Source: Triops longicaudatus (taxonomy: Eukaryota > Arthropoda > Branchiopoda > Notostraca > Triopsidae). Taken from it: a DNA stretch of 64,000 bases. Shown in pieces: positions 49,901 through 60,500 of the stretch. Under the pieces are notes generated by a model. The model had not been told where the DNA came from. It saw only the letters and a list, made by a program, of their open reading frames with translations, and ran no database searches. The DNA is taken from NCBI GenBank assembly GCA_022885665.1, contig JAGQDJ010000073.1:62001-126000 (forward strand), in the 5' to 3' direction. Every line of letters starts with the position of its first letter. The stretch's first letter is position 1. The translations under genes were made by a program, and so were the position numbers.

Positions 49901-52448
49901 TTATTCATTTTTATCCATTTATTATGATTTGTTATTTTTATTTATTTTTTATTTTCTGAACCGTATAAAAAACCAACCTATCAATGTGTGAGTAACTCGT
50001 AAAAATGTCCGAAATTAGGATTTAAAACGAGTTTTTGTGTATAAAGATTGAAGCAAAATGGATTCTTTTGTCCAATAATGAAAAATTAGTAACAATTCTG
50101 TTCTGCTTTTTATATTTTTAGTAAAAGAAGACGACAGCAGTCGGCCGTCATCGTGGTCCGATGGATTAAGTCATTCCAGTCAGGAAAGTCACAGTCAATG
50201 CTGGGAAAAAAAATTTCCGACTTCCTTTTGGACGCAGTTCAAAGTAAGCGTATTTGTTTCTGGTAATAAAAATCCTGGAGTTCTTTTCTACCAGTTTCTT
50301 TTGTTTGCATCATTAGGTTCTTTCGCAAAGGAATTTCGCAGAAGCCAGACCACGGATGTTATCCAAACTTAACGCCATCCAGACCATTATTTTAGCACTG
50401 TTAGCGGGTTTATTGTGGTGGCAAAAGGAGAGAAAAGAAGAGCATTTATCAGACATTCAAGGCTGGATGTTTTTTTCCACAACGTATTGGATGTTGTTCG
50501 CCCTTTTCGGCGCCCTCCACTCATGTAAATATTAGTCCTACATTCCTCCAGTTATTCCTAAGTTTATTTCTAATGTTTACAATCTCTCAGTGGCTAGTTT
50601 TACATTCGGTTTATAATTCCATGCTCCTGATAGTTTTAAATCGGTTGCGTTACTCGCAAAAAAGGAAAGAAATTACTAAAAAAAGAAAATCAAACTTAAT
50701 CTTAACATATATCGTATTAAAATTACACAAATATAGTATTACAAACGAAAATAGTGTCAAGTACCATAGAAGTTATGTTCAAAAGCAGTAAAACAGAATT
50801 AAGGCCAAGTTGTTTCTATTTCGGTGAATATTCTGTGTATTTCCATATTAAGATATTAAGATTCGTCCATTATAGCCAACTATTCGTTACAGAAGGGTTT
50901 GTTTAACGATATTGTTATATTTGATAGCTTCTTTGCTTCTGAATTCGAACACTAGTTTAATTGTCCAAAGTTACACGTGTAAAATTCAACTGAAATAGAG
51001 AAAGGTTTTGACAATATAATTCATATGTATAAAATGCATTTTTTTTTCTTTTGCAGTTCCTCAAGAGCGACCTGTCATTAACAAAGAAAGGCAATCAGGG
51101 GCTTACCGCCTTTCAGCGTACTATTTAGCCAAGATGGTGGGCGAGTTGCCACTAACGGTAACGTTGCCAGCTGCGTATCACATAATTTCCTATGGAATGC
51201 TGGGATTTCATAGCAGTGGCGTTTTCTTGGCCCTCTTGGCCTTCCTGGTGCTCAACACGATAGTTGCACAAGTAAAGCCAGTTTTCACTTCCACCTTTTC
51301 TTATTTCTTATATTTTGAAATTCTTTTCATTTATTATTATTTTTCTTAACTTGTCACATAAACCAACGTCGTCTTGAACGCACATAAATTTTCAAAATGC
51401 ACCAACAATCACTCATTTCCGTTCTAAGTTTGTTAGGCACTCAAAACTATTTTTTCATGAATTTTGGGATTTTCTACTCAGCAAACTGAATTTTCACATT
51501 TTCTAAATAAATTATTCCGTTATGTAGAGCGCTGGGTTATTCATCGGTGCCGTTTGCATGGACGTGCAAACTTCGGTCACTATTAGTGCACTGTACACAC
51601 TGGCGTGTCAGTTATTCGGTGGCTACTTAGCCACGTCAATTCCATCGTGGATGAAATGGATGCGTTATGCCTCCATGGTTCACTATGCCTTCCAGAATAT
51701 GCAAATCGTCCAGTTCTCTTGGGAACCGATCAGGTAATACTTCACTCCCGAGCCACTTTGGGCCAAAAGCGTTGATTGCGCTACTGCGAAATCCCGTTAC
51801 ATCCCCCTCAGCTAAAGCTACCTTCACCTGGGCACATTTTTTTAAGTCAAGTTTTGCGAAAGGTCTTGCTTGTTTTTGTTTTGTTTTTTTTCTTTTTTTA
51901 CTTTTCCGGTGAAGTTTCCTTTTGTCACCGTTTTCATTGCCAACAGCTTTCTAACAACGTGACCGAACCTTTTCCACTTTGTTTATCTCCGTCTTTTCCT
52001 TTTGTTGCATTTTATTTCTCTTTGTTTCTTTCCATTTTGTTTTGTTTTTATTTTCCATCGTTATATTTATTGACGCAACAGATTAAATCAGTTTTTCATT
52101 TTTTTTCTATATTTTGTTTAACACATAGATTGGCTAATTTCCCGTTTTCTGCAGCAACTTATTCTAAACTGTTTTTTACATTTTTTGTATTTCTTTTATT
52201 ATGATTATTATTATATATAAAATATTTAATGTCCAATTTGTGCTTACAGGTGCGCAGCCGTGAATTCGCAATTTGGCGTTTGTGCGCAAGGCGGAAACGA
52301 GACCATCATTCCCACCTCGGACATTCTGGAAGCGTCAGGTGGCAACGATTTGGGTCTCTGGGGCAATACATTGGTATCGTTGGGTTTCCTGGTCATTTTC
52401 AGAGTGGGCGGTTACTTGGTGCTGCGCTACGTCCGCAAACCGCGGTGA
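44895..52448 (+). CDS. ABC transporter, G subfamily half-transporter
   Basis: Fourteen coding exons join in phase to 721 residues: 44895-44959, 46615-46763, 47002-47180, 47458-47563, 47679-47779, 48226-48387, 48507-48600, 49077-49253, 49327-49509, 50122-50243, 50317-50524, 51057-51271, 51528-51733, 52250-52448. The order is ATPase first, then membrane domain, as in White/ABCG proteins, which dimerise to export lipids, pigments or other small molecules. The ATPase has Walker A GPSGSGKTT (69-77), signature LSGGEKKR (176-183), Walker B VMLLDEP, and His234 in TVHQP, then the ABCG-typical NPADF (280-284). A long hydrophilic linker precedes six membrane segments (about 455-710) and an extracellular loop with cysteines and an NET glycosylation site. 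Exon 9's acceptor (CCAAAG, 49326) is weak but is the one I found that keeps frame. Substrate and orthologue are unknown. Confidence 0.94.
45206..45790. repeat. Diverged local duplications in ABCG intron 1
   Basis: A block reading GACAGA, CATGG, TTAGG and CCGTTTTTTGT or CTCGTTTTTTGT occurs at about 45250-45310 and again at 45466-45540. A neighbouring block with CTTTAAGGCACGTTTTAC at 45226 recurs as CCTTTAGGCACGTTTAAAG near 45750. The intron seems to have grown by duplication. Confidence 0.55.
46911..46979. repeat. ATT microsatellite in ABCG intron 2
   Basis: About 23 perfect ATT/TTA units end roughly 22 bp before the acceptor of the exon carrying the Walker A lysine, so length variation here sits in the branch-point and pyrimidine-tract region. 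Confidence 0.95.
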
Positions 52449-53295
52449 AAACGCATCTACGGAACTTAGGAATCCCTTTAAAAGACACTATTAATTTCGT
52501 GGTAACTGTAAATGGAGTGCAATGGTGAAAATAAGGCAACAATGGAATTTATCTTACATGCCGTGAAAGATCAAACCACGCCCCCTGTGTTGATGGAACT
52601 TTTGGAATTTTCCCAGTTAATTTATCAGTCCAGTGCCCAAAGACTTTGGCTTTATTTACAGTTAAAAAAAAGTCGCAAAGTCACCTCAAAACACGACGTA
52701 CCTTTCCCTTTCAGAAAACGGTCCGAGATGGATTTTTTAAATTTTCATTTTAGAAGATTTATTCAGATGTTAAGTTCACAAGACTGTGATGCACGTAAGA
52801 GACGTTCCCTGATTTGTAAGACGACTTAAAAGAAAGAAAGGAATTCATGGAAAGTGGGTGGCTGGTCTACCGTTGACAAGTGTTTGAGCCGTGTTTTCGT
52901 GACTTATTTCTCTTTCCCTGGTTTCAATTCCTTAACGTCAAGTGTCTTCCGTTTTTGCCGGTATCAAGCCTTGTGTCTATTTTAGTTCGTTTTTCTATCG
53001 ATGATTTTAACTTCTGAGCAAATTCCAATGCTGTGTTGGTCGTCCCGTGTAAAATTCCTCCCCGTATATGGAAAAGTTGTATAGGAAAAAAGTTTACGGT
53101 GTTGATAAAAGATGGCGGTTTTTGCTTTGTGCCTGTGATATAGCTTGTATGCCCCGCTTCTTTTATGGAATACCGTGCCGAAACGCTTAAATGGAGCGAG
53201 AATATCGGCCTTTGTGCATTACACTATTAATTTCAGCAAAAAAAGGCTATTTTATTCGAGTAAAAATCTTGATACAACGGATGTTCGTTATAGAC

Positions 53296-53395
53296 TCAGT
53301 TACATGTTAGTGATCAACGGTCGGTTAATCAGAAAATGGTATCCTTTTCTTAAAGGAAGTTTTGACCAACAGAGTCGAATTTTGTTCATCCAAGT
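53296..53395. repeat. Dispersed repeat, copy 1 of a pair
   Basis: About 95 bp match 54716-54810 with few differences, sharing GATCAACGGTCGGTTAATCA, GGTATCCTTTTCT, AAAGGAAGTTTTG and CAACAGAGTCGAATTTTGTT. The TTAATCAGAA and GGTTAA wording recurs in 54850-54950 (GTTAATAAGAA, GGTTAACTGAG), as in degenerate pogo-type elements. Confidence 0.85.
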
Positions 53396-53396
53396 A

Positions 53397-53477
53397 CAGG
53401 GGCGCAGCCAGGAATTTTTTCGGGGGGGGGGGGGGGNNNNNNNNNNNNNNNNNNNNNNNNCCTTTGCTGCGCCCCTG
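53397..53477. mobile_element. Short inverted-repeat element with poly-G, interrupted by an assembly gap
   Basis: CAGGGGCGCAGC at 53397-53408 and GCTGCGCCCCTG at 53466-53477 are perfect 12-bp inverted repeats. A run of 15 G leads straight into 24 unknown bases (53437-53460). CAGGGGCG-type ends are common in hAT-like non-autonomous elements of arthropods, which is my inference; I do not see a clean 8-bp target duplication. Confidence 0.6.
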
Positions 53478-54135
53478 TTTCCTACCTGAAAGAATTCTAA
53501 GAAATAATAAATGAACAGCTCTAGTCTTCATAAATGACAAGCGAACGATCAACATACCATAAGTAAAATTTATATTTCAAATAACGAAAGGAATGCAAAG
53601 CGCTTTGCTGTGCTGATTGGCAATGTGTTTATACTGATTTAACTAGAATCCTGTTTTTTTACTTAGCTTAACTAATGTCCAACTTTTGCCTATGAAATGT
53701 GAAGCAGTGTTGTAAATGTTAATTTTTATTATTTTATTCAATTTTGAGTTCATATGTTCAATATCAAGTTACGGACGACATTCAAGGAGATTCCTCATAC
53801 GTCGTATGCAGTAGATTCCTGTAATTCCAAATTCATCGATTGGAATAACTTGTAAATATTCTGTATGTCGTAATACATAGAAATTTGCCTGAACCTTAAG
53901 TGTTGACTATAGTACTTTATCTTGAACAAACGTCCTGACAGAAAGAAGTCTAGAAATAATCAAGGAACAGTACTAGTTAGAATCTGTGACAAGTTACATA
54001 GGTAACAAACCGCCGGATCTTTTTTTGTATTTAAAACAAGTAATCAGAAAGATAAGCCACGACTCCACTAATAGAAACCGTTGTTTCAAAAACCTATGTA
54101 CTGAATTTATATCTGTGTTTGTACGACTTTTTAAA

Positions 54136-54210
54136 GCGTCTCTTGGCCGAGCGGTCTAAGTCCTGGACTTGTGTTCGTGAGGTCGTGGGTTCGATTCCCC
54201 GAGCCTGAGG
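54136..54210 (+). repeat. tRNA-like segment, probably tRNA-Leu/Ser-derived SINE head or tRNA pseudogene
   Basis: TGGCCGAGCGG at 54144-54154 matches a polymerase III A box of the Leu/Ser type and GGTTCGATTCC at 54188-54198 matches a B box, with normal spacing. The acceptor ends do not pair within tRNA length, the anticodon stem is poor and the T stem has a mismatch, so a functional tRNA is unlikely. The 7-base GCGTCTC at 54136 has an exact complement GAGACGC at 54425-54431, which may mark the far end of the unit or be chance. Confidence 0.5.
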
Positions 54211-54715
54211 TTTGTTTTTCAGAGGAAAGGACACTGTCAGCCCCCTGTCCTGGTTCCTATGGTACCTGGTTTATCCCAATATAAGGGAATTGCCAAAAGT
54301 ACCATGGAAAGCAGGAGAGGGGATAGGAAAGGGTGAACGAGACCTCGAAAAGCATGATGCTGGCATCGTGCATCGCACTTTTTCCCAAGTTATTCCTTAT
54401 GGGATTTCAAACTTTTTGGCTCCTGAGACGCCCTCAGGGCATAATTTCATATTCAAGCTCATTTTTCTCGCTTATTTGAAGGGCTAGCGCAATAATTCTT
54501 CCAGATTCGGAATCCACTCGTCGAGGCTGACAATTTGCATTCCTTAATTTCCAAATTGCAGACATGTCGGTTAATTAGGTTACGTCAGAATTACCATAAT
54601 CTTTGTAATTCCAATAAAATTAATAAGTACGATAATAATTGTTCCAGTACAACAAACTTTTATTGGCAGAAATAAAATTACTACCGTCCAGGGGGCTTCA
54701 CTCCGCCACTGGACT

Positions 54716-54810
54716 CAATTACATGTTGGTGATCAACGGTCGGTTAATCAGAAAAACGGTATCCTTTTCTCAAAGGAAGTTTTGGTCAACAGAGTCGAAT
54801 TTTGTTCACC
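54716..54810. repeat. Dispersed repeat, copy 2 of a pair
   Basis: Partner of the copy at 53296-53395, same orientation, 1.4 kb away. Confidence 0.85.
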
Positions 54811-55193
54811 AGAGTCCAAGGTTGAAAAGTCAGTATTCTTTTCTATTAGGGTTCTGATTAACCGAGTTGTGCGCGCTTAATCAGAAACAGCGCTCCTTTT
54901 TTTCGCACGTTTTCTGGTTAACTGAGCTCAATGTGGTTAATAAGAATCCAAAGCAAGAAATATATTCTTTTTTTTATTTCCCGCGTAGATTTATGCTTCT
55001 TGCGGTGAAACGGTCGATACTACAAAAACGACGATAACAAAATAAATAATCAACCCCTTTCAAACACTCCAGCACCAAAGGGGTTGTACTTAGTACAATA
55101 GGGGATGGAGGGGAACTAGAATTCCTTTACATGTGTTCAGGTTAATCCAATTTAACTCGCTTAACCAAAATCATGATTATTTACAAATTTACA

Positions 55194-55199
55194 TTTATT
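55194..55199 (-). terminator. Polyadenylation signal of RBM48
   Basis: AATAAA on the minus strand, about 137 nt after the RBM48 stop codon. Confidence 0.5.
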
Positions 55200-55335
55200 A
55201 TGGATATTTTGTTTTGATTAATACTGTCGCATGTTTAAAACTTCAGTATTTTTTATACTTATTTCTCCCAGTTTTAGGATAATTCCGATCAATTGTCATT
55301 TTTTTCCGATTTGATTCTGAATTCTGAATCTGAAT

Positions 55336-56466
55336 TCATTCTTGCTGAAACGTCATGAGCTTTTTTTTCTCCACAGAGCCGGGATCATTCGATGACGACG
55401 ACTGAGAAGTTTTAGGTCTGGAAAATAAATTAAATACTAGTTATTGTTTCAAGTACATTTCCTTTTTTTCTGTAAATTGTTATTATTTTTTATTTTTAAA
55501 ACCTTACTGTTTAAAGACTATTCGTTTGATAGAAACCTGCCGTGGAACCAGGCGAAATGAACTGGTTTTAACGGACGTTGTCTCATTCTCAGGTACTGAA
55601 GGGCTTATTAAGGATTCGATAATAGGTTTGCTATTTTCGTGCGATAAGCTAACTTCAGAAACCAAGCTGGGTTCATTATTAAAGTCAATTTCGTTCTGGA
55701 AAGCGGGCCGTTTGGCACGTGGTAGCTGCAAATCCTGGTGGACGTTTCTTTTCAAGCTTCGGGTACTAAAAACGGAGTAGGATTTACATTCGATTCTAAT
55801 CGAATTATCTTATTGTTGTACTTTTGACGTTTAGTTTGCGAAAAAGACCCATTCGACGTTCTTAATTCGATAGCTTTTCGTCGGTCAAGAAGTTTTGCTC
55901 TAGTGTCGTCTAAAGATTCGAGCTCGGGGGCGTAGCACACGTGCAAAATTCCACCAAAATAGTTTTTGTTGTCTAGTTGGCGTTTGGCAAACCTAATAAA
56001 TGCTGAAAGAAAGTTAGTTTCAAGTAAACGGAAAGGTAATTATACCTTGCAGTGGGTAATCGTTTAAAGGAGACTTGGTAAACGTCAGTGAATTCTTCGC
56101 GAGGGTAATCTGTCAGCTTAACGAATTTTTCTAATTCGCCGAATTTTTTGCAAAGAGTTTCCAGCTCATCGTGAATAGCGATAGAAGGTACACCGTGAAT
56201 TAAGAGGTGTCTTGACTCGTCATTAACCGTGTAAACCTGTATGAGAGAAATTAGAATAACAGTTAGATGAAATTAACATAGATTCAAGTAAGTTTAAAAG
56301 TTACACAAGTTTAAATGTATGTACACTTTGTTATTTGTTTATTTTTGCATACTTTTATGGCTGTTAGTTTCCTTCCTTGGCGGTAACGTTCACGTGTAGT
56401 GCACAGAGGTTGTTGCACATGATGGGGTAATAGTTTAACGGAAGATTCTGACATAATTTCGGACAT
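55336..56466 (-). CDS. RBM48: RNA-binding protein 48 (minor spliceosome factor)
   Basis: Five exons (56353-56466, 56046-56236, 55822-55992, 55508-55765, 55336-55417) join in phase to 271 residues; human RBM48 has 367. RBM48 works with ARMC7 in splicing of U12-type introns. One RRM spans about residues 35-130, with KVYTVNDES, an RNP2-like HLLIHGVP, EEFTDVYQVSFKRLPTA, and the strongly conserved FFGG-type block NYFGGILHVCYAPELES followed by DDTRAKLLDRRKA. The C-terminal half is low in complexity and poorly conserved, with a late SIKRIVFKQ. Introns are very short (53 and 56 nt for two of them). The 56-nt intron at 55766-55821 has a weak donor (GTACAA), but it is required: otherwise the frame stops at 55752. 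It lies head to head with SREK1IP1. Confidence 0.92.
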
Positions 56467-56910
56467 CGTTTCGGCTTATCTAACACGTGTAGTTGTCAAC
56501 TTTTGTAAACAGTGGGAGAAACACGGAATAAATTTTACGGCATTTGAGAATCAGGTTCACTGTGCTGCCATCTCGGAAGTACTTGGAAAGATCTAAATTC
56601 GAACTACTTGAAAAAGACCAGGCATATTTTCGCGCGTACTGGTCCGTTCACCAGTTTCGCATTACGGCATTTCTGGTAGACAATAATATACGAGCAAAGT
56701 ATGATACGTAAATATTTCCATTAATTCACAAAAATTACGATTGTGAAAATTGTGAGTAATTTCGTTAATTATGTCATTACGTTGAAAAACGCATTTTAAA
56801 TTTCTACTCATAACTCCACTAGGTGACAGACCCATCGACGCCATCTAGCAAACGATACTCAAATCGTTCCGGAATTTTCTGTCAACGCAAATGCCGTATT
56901 GTTTACAAGG
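56467..56910. promoter_or_regulatory. Shared divergent promoter of RBM48 and SREK1IP1
   Basis: Only 444 bp separate the two start codons, which face away from each other, so the two 5' leaders and promoters must share this interval. I see no TATA box in either direction. Confidence 0.6.
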
Positions 56911-57416
56911 ATGGATCCCGCGTTACTGAGTAAACTAAAATCAGCAGGTAAGGTGCACACTTATTTTACACATAGTACACTTCAAATTAACTTCTTTTTC
57001 TAGGAACGCTGAGTGGTATTGGGCAAGAAGTTGTAAGACCCGCGTGCAAGAAATGTGGCTATCCTGGTCATTTGACGTACCAATGCCGCAATTTTCTCTC
57101 AGCTAATCCTGATACCGGCGTCGTCTTAGACGTTAGTTCTACCAGTTCAGAAGATGAAGACTATACCACTCCTTTAACTGAGCTCCGCGCTGAAGAATTG
57201 TTAAAACTAGCCAAATCCAAAGACTCGAAGAAAAAAGAAGAAAAAGACAAAAGCAAAAAATCGAAACACAAAGAGAAAAAGCGTAAACGTAAACGCTCGC
57301 CATCTACTTCGTCCAGTAGCAGTGAATCCTCCGATTCCGATAGCTCTGATGGCGAATCCAAAAAGAAAAAGAAGAAAAAGCATAAACGCAAACACAAGAA
57401 GACTTCGAAACGTTAA
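56911..57416 (+). CDS. SREK1IP1: SREK1-interacting protein 1 (zinc-knuckle, Lys/Ser-rich)
   Basis: Two exons, 56911-56947 and 57004-57416, with a 56-nt intron, encode 149 residues, similar to the human protein (P18SRP). A CCHC zinc knuckle, CKKCGYPGHLTYQC (Cys27, Cys30, His35, Cys40), is followed by RNFL and by the diagnostic VVLDVSSTSSEDED, then a lysine-rich and serine-rich tail (SKKKEEKDKSKK, SSSSSESSDSDSSD) ending in KHKKTSKR. The human protein binds the SR-like factor SREK1 and is thought to act in splice-site choice in the nucleus. The start ATG is the first in frame and the join gives KLKSA-GTLSG. The 3' end overlaps the neighbouring minus-strand gene. Confidence 0.93.
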
Positions 57417-57452
57417 AAAAAAGTCGTTATTTGAATTATCACTATTTTTCTT

Positions 57453-57458
57453 TTTATT
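57453..57458 (-). terminator. Polyadenylation signal of the modular secreted protein gene
   Basis: AATAAA on the minus strand, 93 nt past the stop codon at 57551, inside the 3' untranslated region of SREK1IP1. Confidence 0.5.
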
Positions 57459-57550
57459 TTCCAATCACAATACAGTTCATTTTGCAAAAATTGTTGACTT
57501 AAAGTCTCATTGTATCATTACAACCACTCGGAGCCTAACTAGAACACATT

Positions 57551-60500
57551 TCAGAACAACGAATAAAAGCTAATGCTTCGGCTATCCTTGGAGCTGCTGG
57601 ATCCTTTCGAGGACTTGCTGCTTTTAAATTTTCCTTTTCCCGAGAATCCTAGATCAACAAACGAAAAAAAAAAACAAAAAATTAGTATAAATAAAAATCA
57701 CAAAATATATGAAATATTATTCGTTTTCAGAAAATTGTTCGTAAAAAACTGGTACGGTTTAACGGGTATTTCCTTATCGTAGTATCACTTTTTTATGGAC
57801 ATTTAATTGGGTAGCATCTTTTACCTTTGAATTTCTCCTGCGCTGCTTCAGCGTCGTCATCGTCGCTCTTCACTGGTGGGGGAGTGCCAGTCTTCTGCAA
57901 GTACGGAGCAAAGTACGAAGCCCAGAATGACGGAGGAGGGAAAACTGCTACGTAAGAAGGCTTGTCGCTGTTGGCGTCGACGACTTGCGTGGCTGCTGTA
58001 ACCGTATCATCGGTTTTAGCTTCTTGTTCAGCCTCGGGAGCCACGCTTCTGGCGATCAAGACATCGCCAGGTACGGGTACGACCGGCACGCTAGCGGTAG
58101 TAGTCACGGCTGGTGACACTGAGGCGAGCTTGGCTTCAATGGCAGTGATCCGATCTTGTAAGGCGTTTTCGAGCTTCACGCCCACAGGCCCGTCGATATT
58201 GGCTGACACCCATGATTTGACTCCGCCCAAGAGTGCGGCAAACTCATCCGGAGCGAGTCGCTTCTCCATTCCCTAAATTTTGTTAAATTTTGTTTTATTT
58301 CTCAATTTCCTTGTACCAATGTCTATATGTTTTCTCTTTTTTTCCGTATCTATTGTAGTGTTATTTACTTAGTTGTGTTGTATTGCCGTTTGTATTAATT
58401 CAAAGTTTTATTTTTAATACATTTTTCTCGATATTTTTTTCTCTGTTTTTTTGTTTTTGTTTTTGTTATTGTCGAATTAATTATTGTATGTTTCCATCTG
58501 TTAAATTCGTATATTTAAAAAACGAGTTCTTGTCTTTTATGTACTTTAAAAAGAAAAGATAAAGGATAGATTAGCTTACGGGCACGTCAACAGGTAGCTC
58601 GGCTGTGTCGACAGTAGCGACAACTGGTGAACTAGCGGCCGCAGCGGCTTCTTTAGCTTTAATGGTGTCAATGCGTGCTTGTAAGGCGTTACCAAGTTTC
58701 AAGCCAACGGGGCCTTCGACGTTGTCCGTAACCCAGGATTTGATACCACCCAAAAGCGTAGCAAATTCGTCTGGAGCAAGTCGCTTCTCCATTGGTTGAG
58801 TCTTAATTATCATATTATATTAGCAAGAAAAATCCTTTAAGAGCTACATGTGTATTAAGAAATAATTTATATTTTGCTACTTTTTCCTACCTTATTGGCC
58901 AACTGGGCATCAACAGCGTCAATACGAGCTTGCAAAGCAGCCTGAATCTTATCACCCAAAGGCCCGGTGATATGATCTGCTAAAGCAGTTTTAATATCGC
59001 CCAGTAAGGCAGCGAACTCTTCTGGAGCGAAACTGACCCTTTTCACGGGACCCTGTTTTTTATAAATAATACGAAATAACAAACATAAGGAAAATGTGTA
59101 AGTTAAGGATAAGTGGGCTAGACGGCACAAACGCTTTACCGTTGTGTCTGAATTAGCTGTTTCATTTTTGCTGGCGTTTTCTAAGTCAATTCGAGCTTGG
59201 AGAGAATTGATCCGGGCTTGTAAGTCGTTCTGAATTTTGGTGGCCACGGGTCCAGAGGCTCTGCTAGCAAAGAATGTCTGGAACTGCTGCAAGAGGGAAC
59301 TAATGTCTCCCAAGCGCTGCGTCAATGGAGGAACCTAAAACGCTCACAAATAAAACGCAAAGAAAAAGTTAAAATTTAGGAGACAATCTGACGCAGTTAA
59401 GCCACAGTAATCTTCATAATGGTTGTGTGTTTTTGTAGAGCTTTAATATTATCTCTAGGGTTTGGCAGAATGGCATTGAAGATTTCCATGAAACTAGTGA
59501 AACGGGACATTTCGCACGTCGGACAAAAAATCCAAAAATAATACTTAATAAGCCAAATCATTTTTAGAGCTTAAAAAACAACACAGTATTATTTCTAAGT
59601 AAACTTAGTTTAGCTAGAATTATCTTTCAGTAACGATAACATAATCTGAATTTGGTTTAAATTTAATGTGTGCGCAAAACTCTGGTCAGGCCGTCGACAA
59701 TCCTTAGTATACCTTTCCATATTTAATCACTAGGTGGCGTATACTGCATAAGCTGAGACAAAAATGCAGGGAAAAAATTCTCCGCCCATTTCAAGCATAG
59801 GAAAACCTTTCGAACGTTTCGTACCTCAGCGACTGCGTCGGTGCCAGCCAAGTCCGCGGAGGTTGGTGCAGCTCCCGCGGCGACGAGTCTGCTCTCAATG
59901 GCGTCAAGTCGGTCCTGCAACGCTTTACGAATCGAGTCCCCGGCTTCGCCGGGGATTTTGTCCGCGTAGAGGAACTTCATTTGGCTTACCAAAGTGGCAA
60001 AATCTTCGGGACTCATCCTCTTGCTGACACCCATCGCCTGCGGACCAAATTTTGAAATAATCCACAGAAACTTAACAAAAACTTAAAATTAGCCGTTTTT
60101 TCCGGCGTTAATGTTTCAAACGTACCGTAGCGTCTGAGGCAGTAATTTCTGCAATGTCTTTGGGTACGGTAATGTGTGGCTTGGCAGCCATTAAGGCCTC
60201 AACGGCTTCTAGTTTAGTTTGCAATAAAGCTGGAATATTCAACAGAGGAGTTTTCGTCGGAAAAGCTTTCATCTCCGAAACGAGAGACGCAAGTTGGTCG
60301 GTTGTTATGGCAGCGCTGCGGGCCGCTTTGTCCTTTCAAAAGAGACATTTTGCTTCAGTAATGAACTTTGAACACTTTTACACTTCTTGAGCTTTGTTTT
60401 TTGTTTACTTTACTTTCAAAGCGAGCCAAAGCTTTAACATAAAGCTGAATATTCAAGTTCCTAGCGCAAGCAACGTTTTCATCTTCCAACAGCAAATTTA

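Larger units (their letters stand above)
52449..55193. other. No gene; ABCG 3' flank and transposon debris
   Basis: After the ABCG stop there is no recognised coding exon. The stretch contains a paired dispersed repeat (53296-53395 and 54716-54810), a transposon end pair around the assembly gap at 53437-53460, and a tRNA-like segment near 54136-54210. I could not place the ABCG polyadenylation signal with confidence. Confidence 0.4.

Noticed and set aside
53340..53355. GTATCCTTTT resembling a U12-type donor
   Set aside because: It lies inside both copies of a dispersed repeat, not at an exon boundary.
54136..54210. Functional tRNA gene
   Set aside because: Acceptor and anticodon stems do not pair; kept only as a tRNA-like repeat.
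57161..57464. Open frames opposite and alongside SREK1IP1
   Set aside because: They are shadows of the Lys/Ser-rich tail of the real gene.
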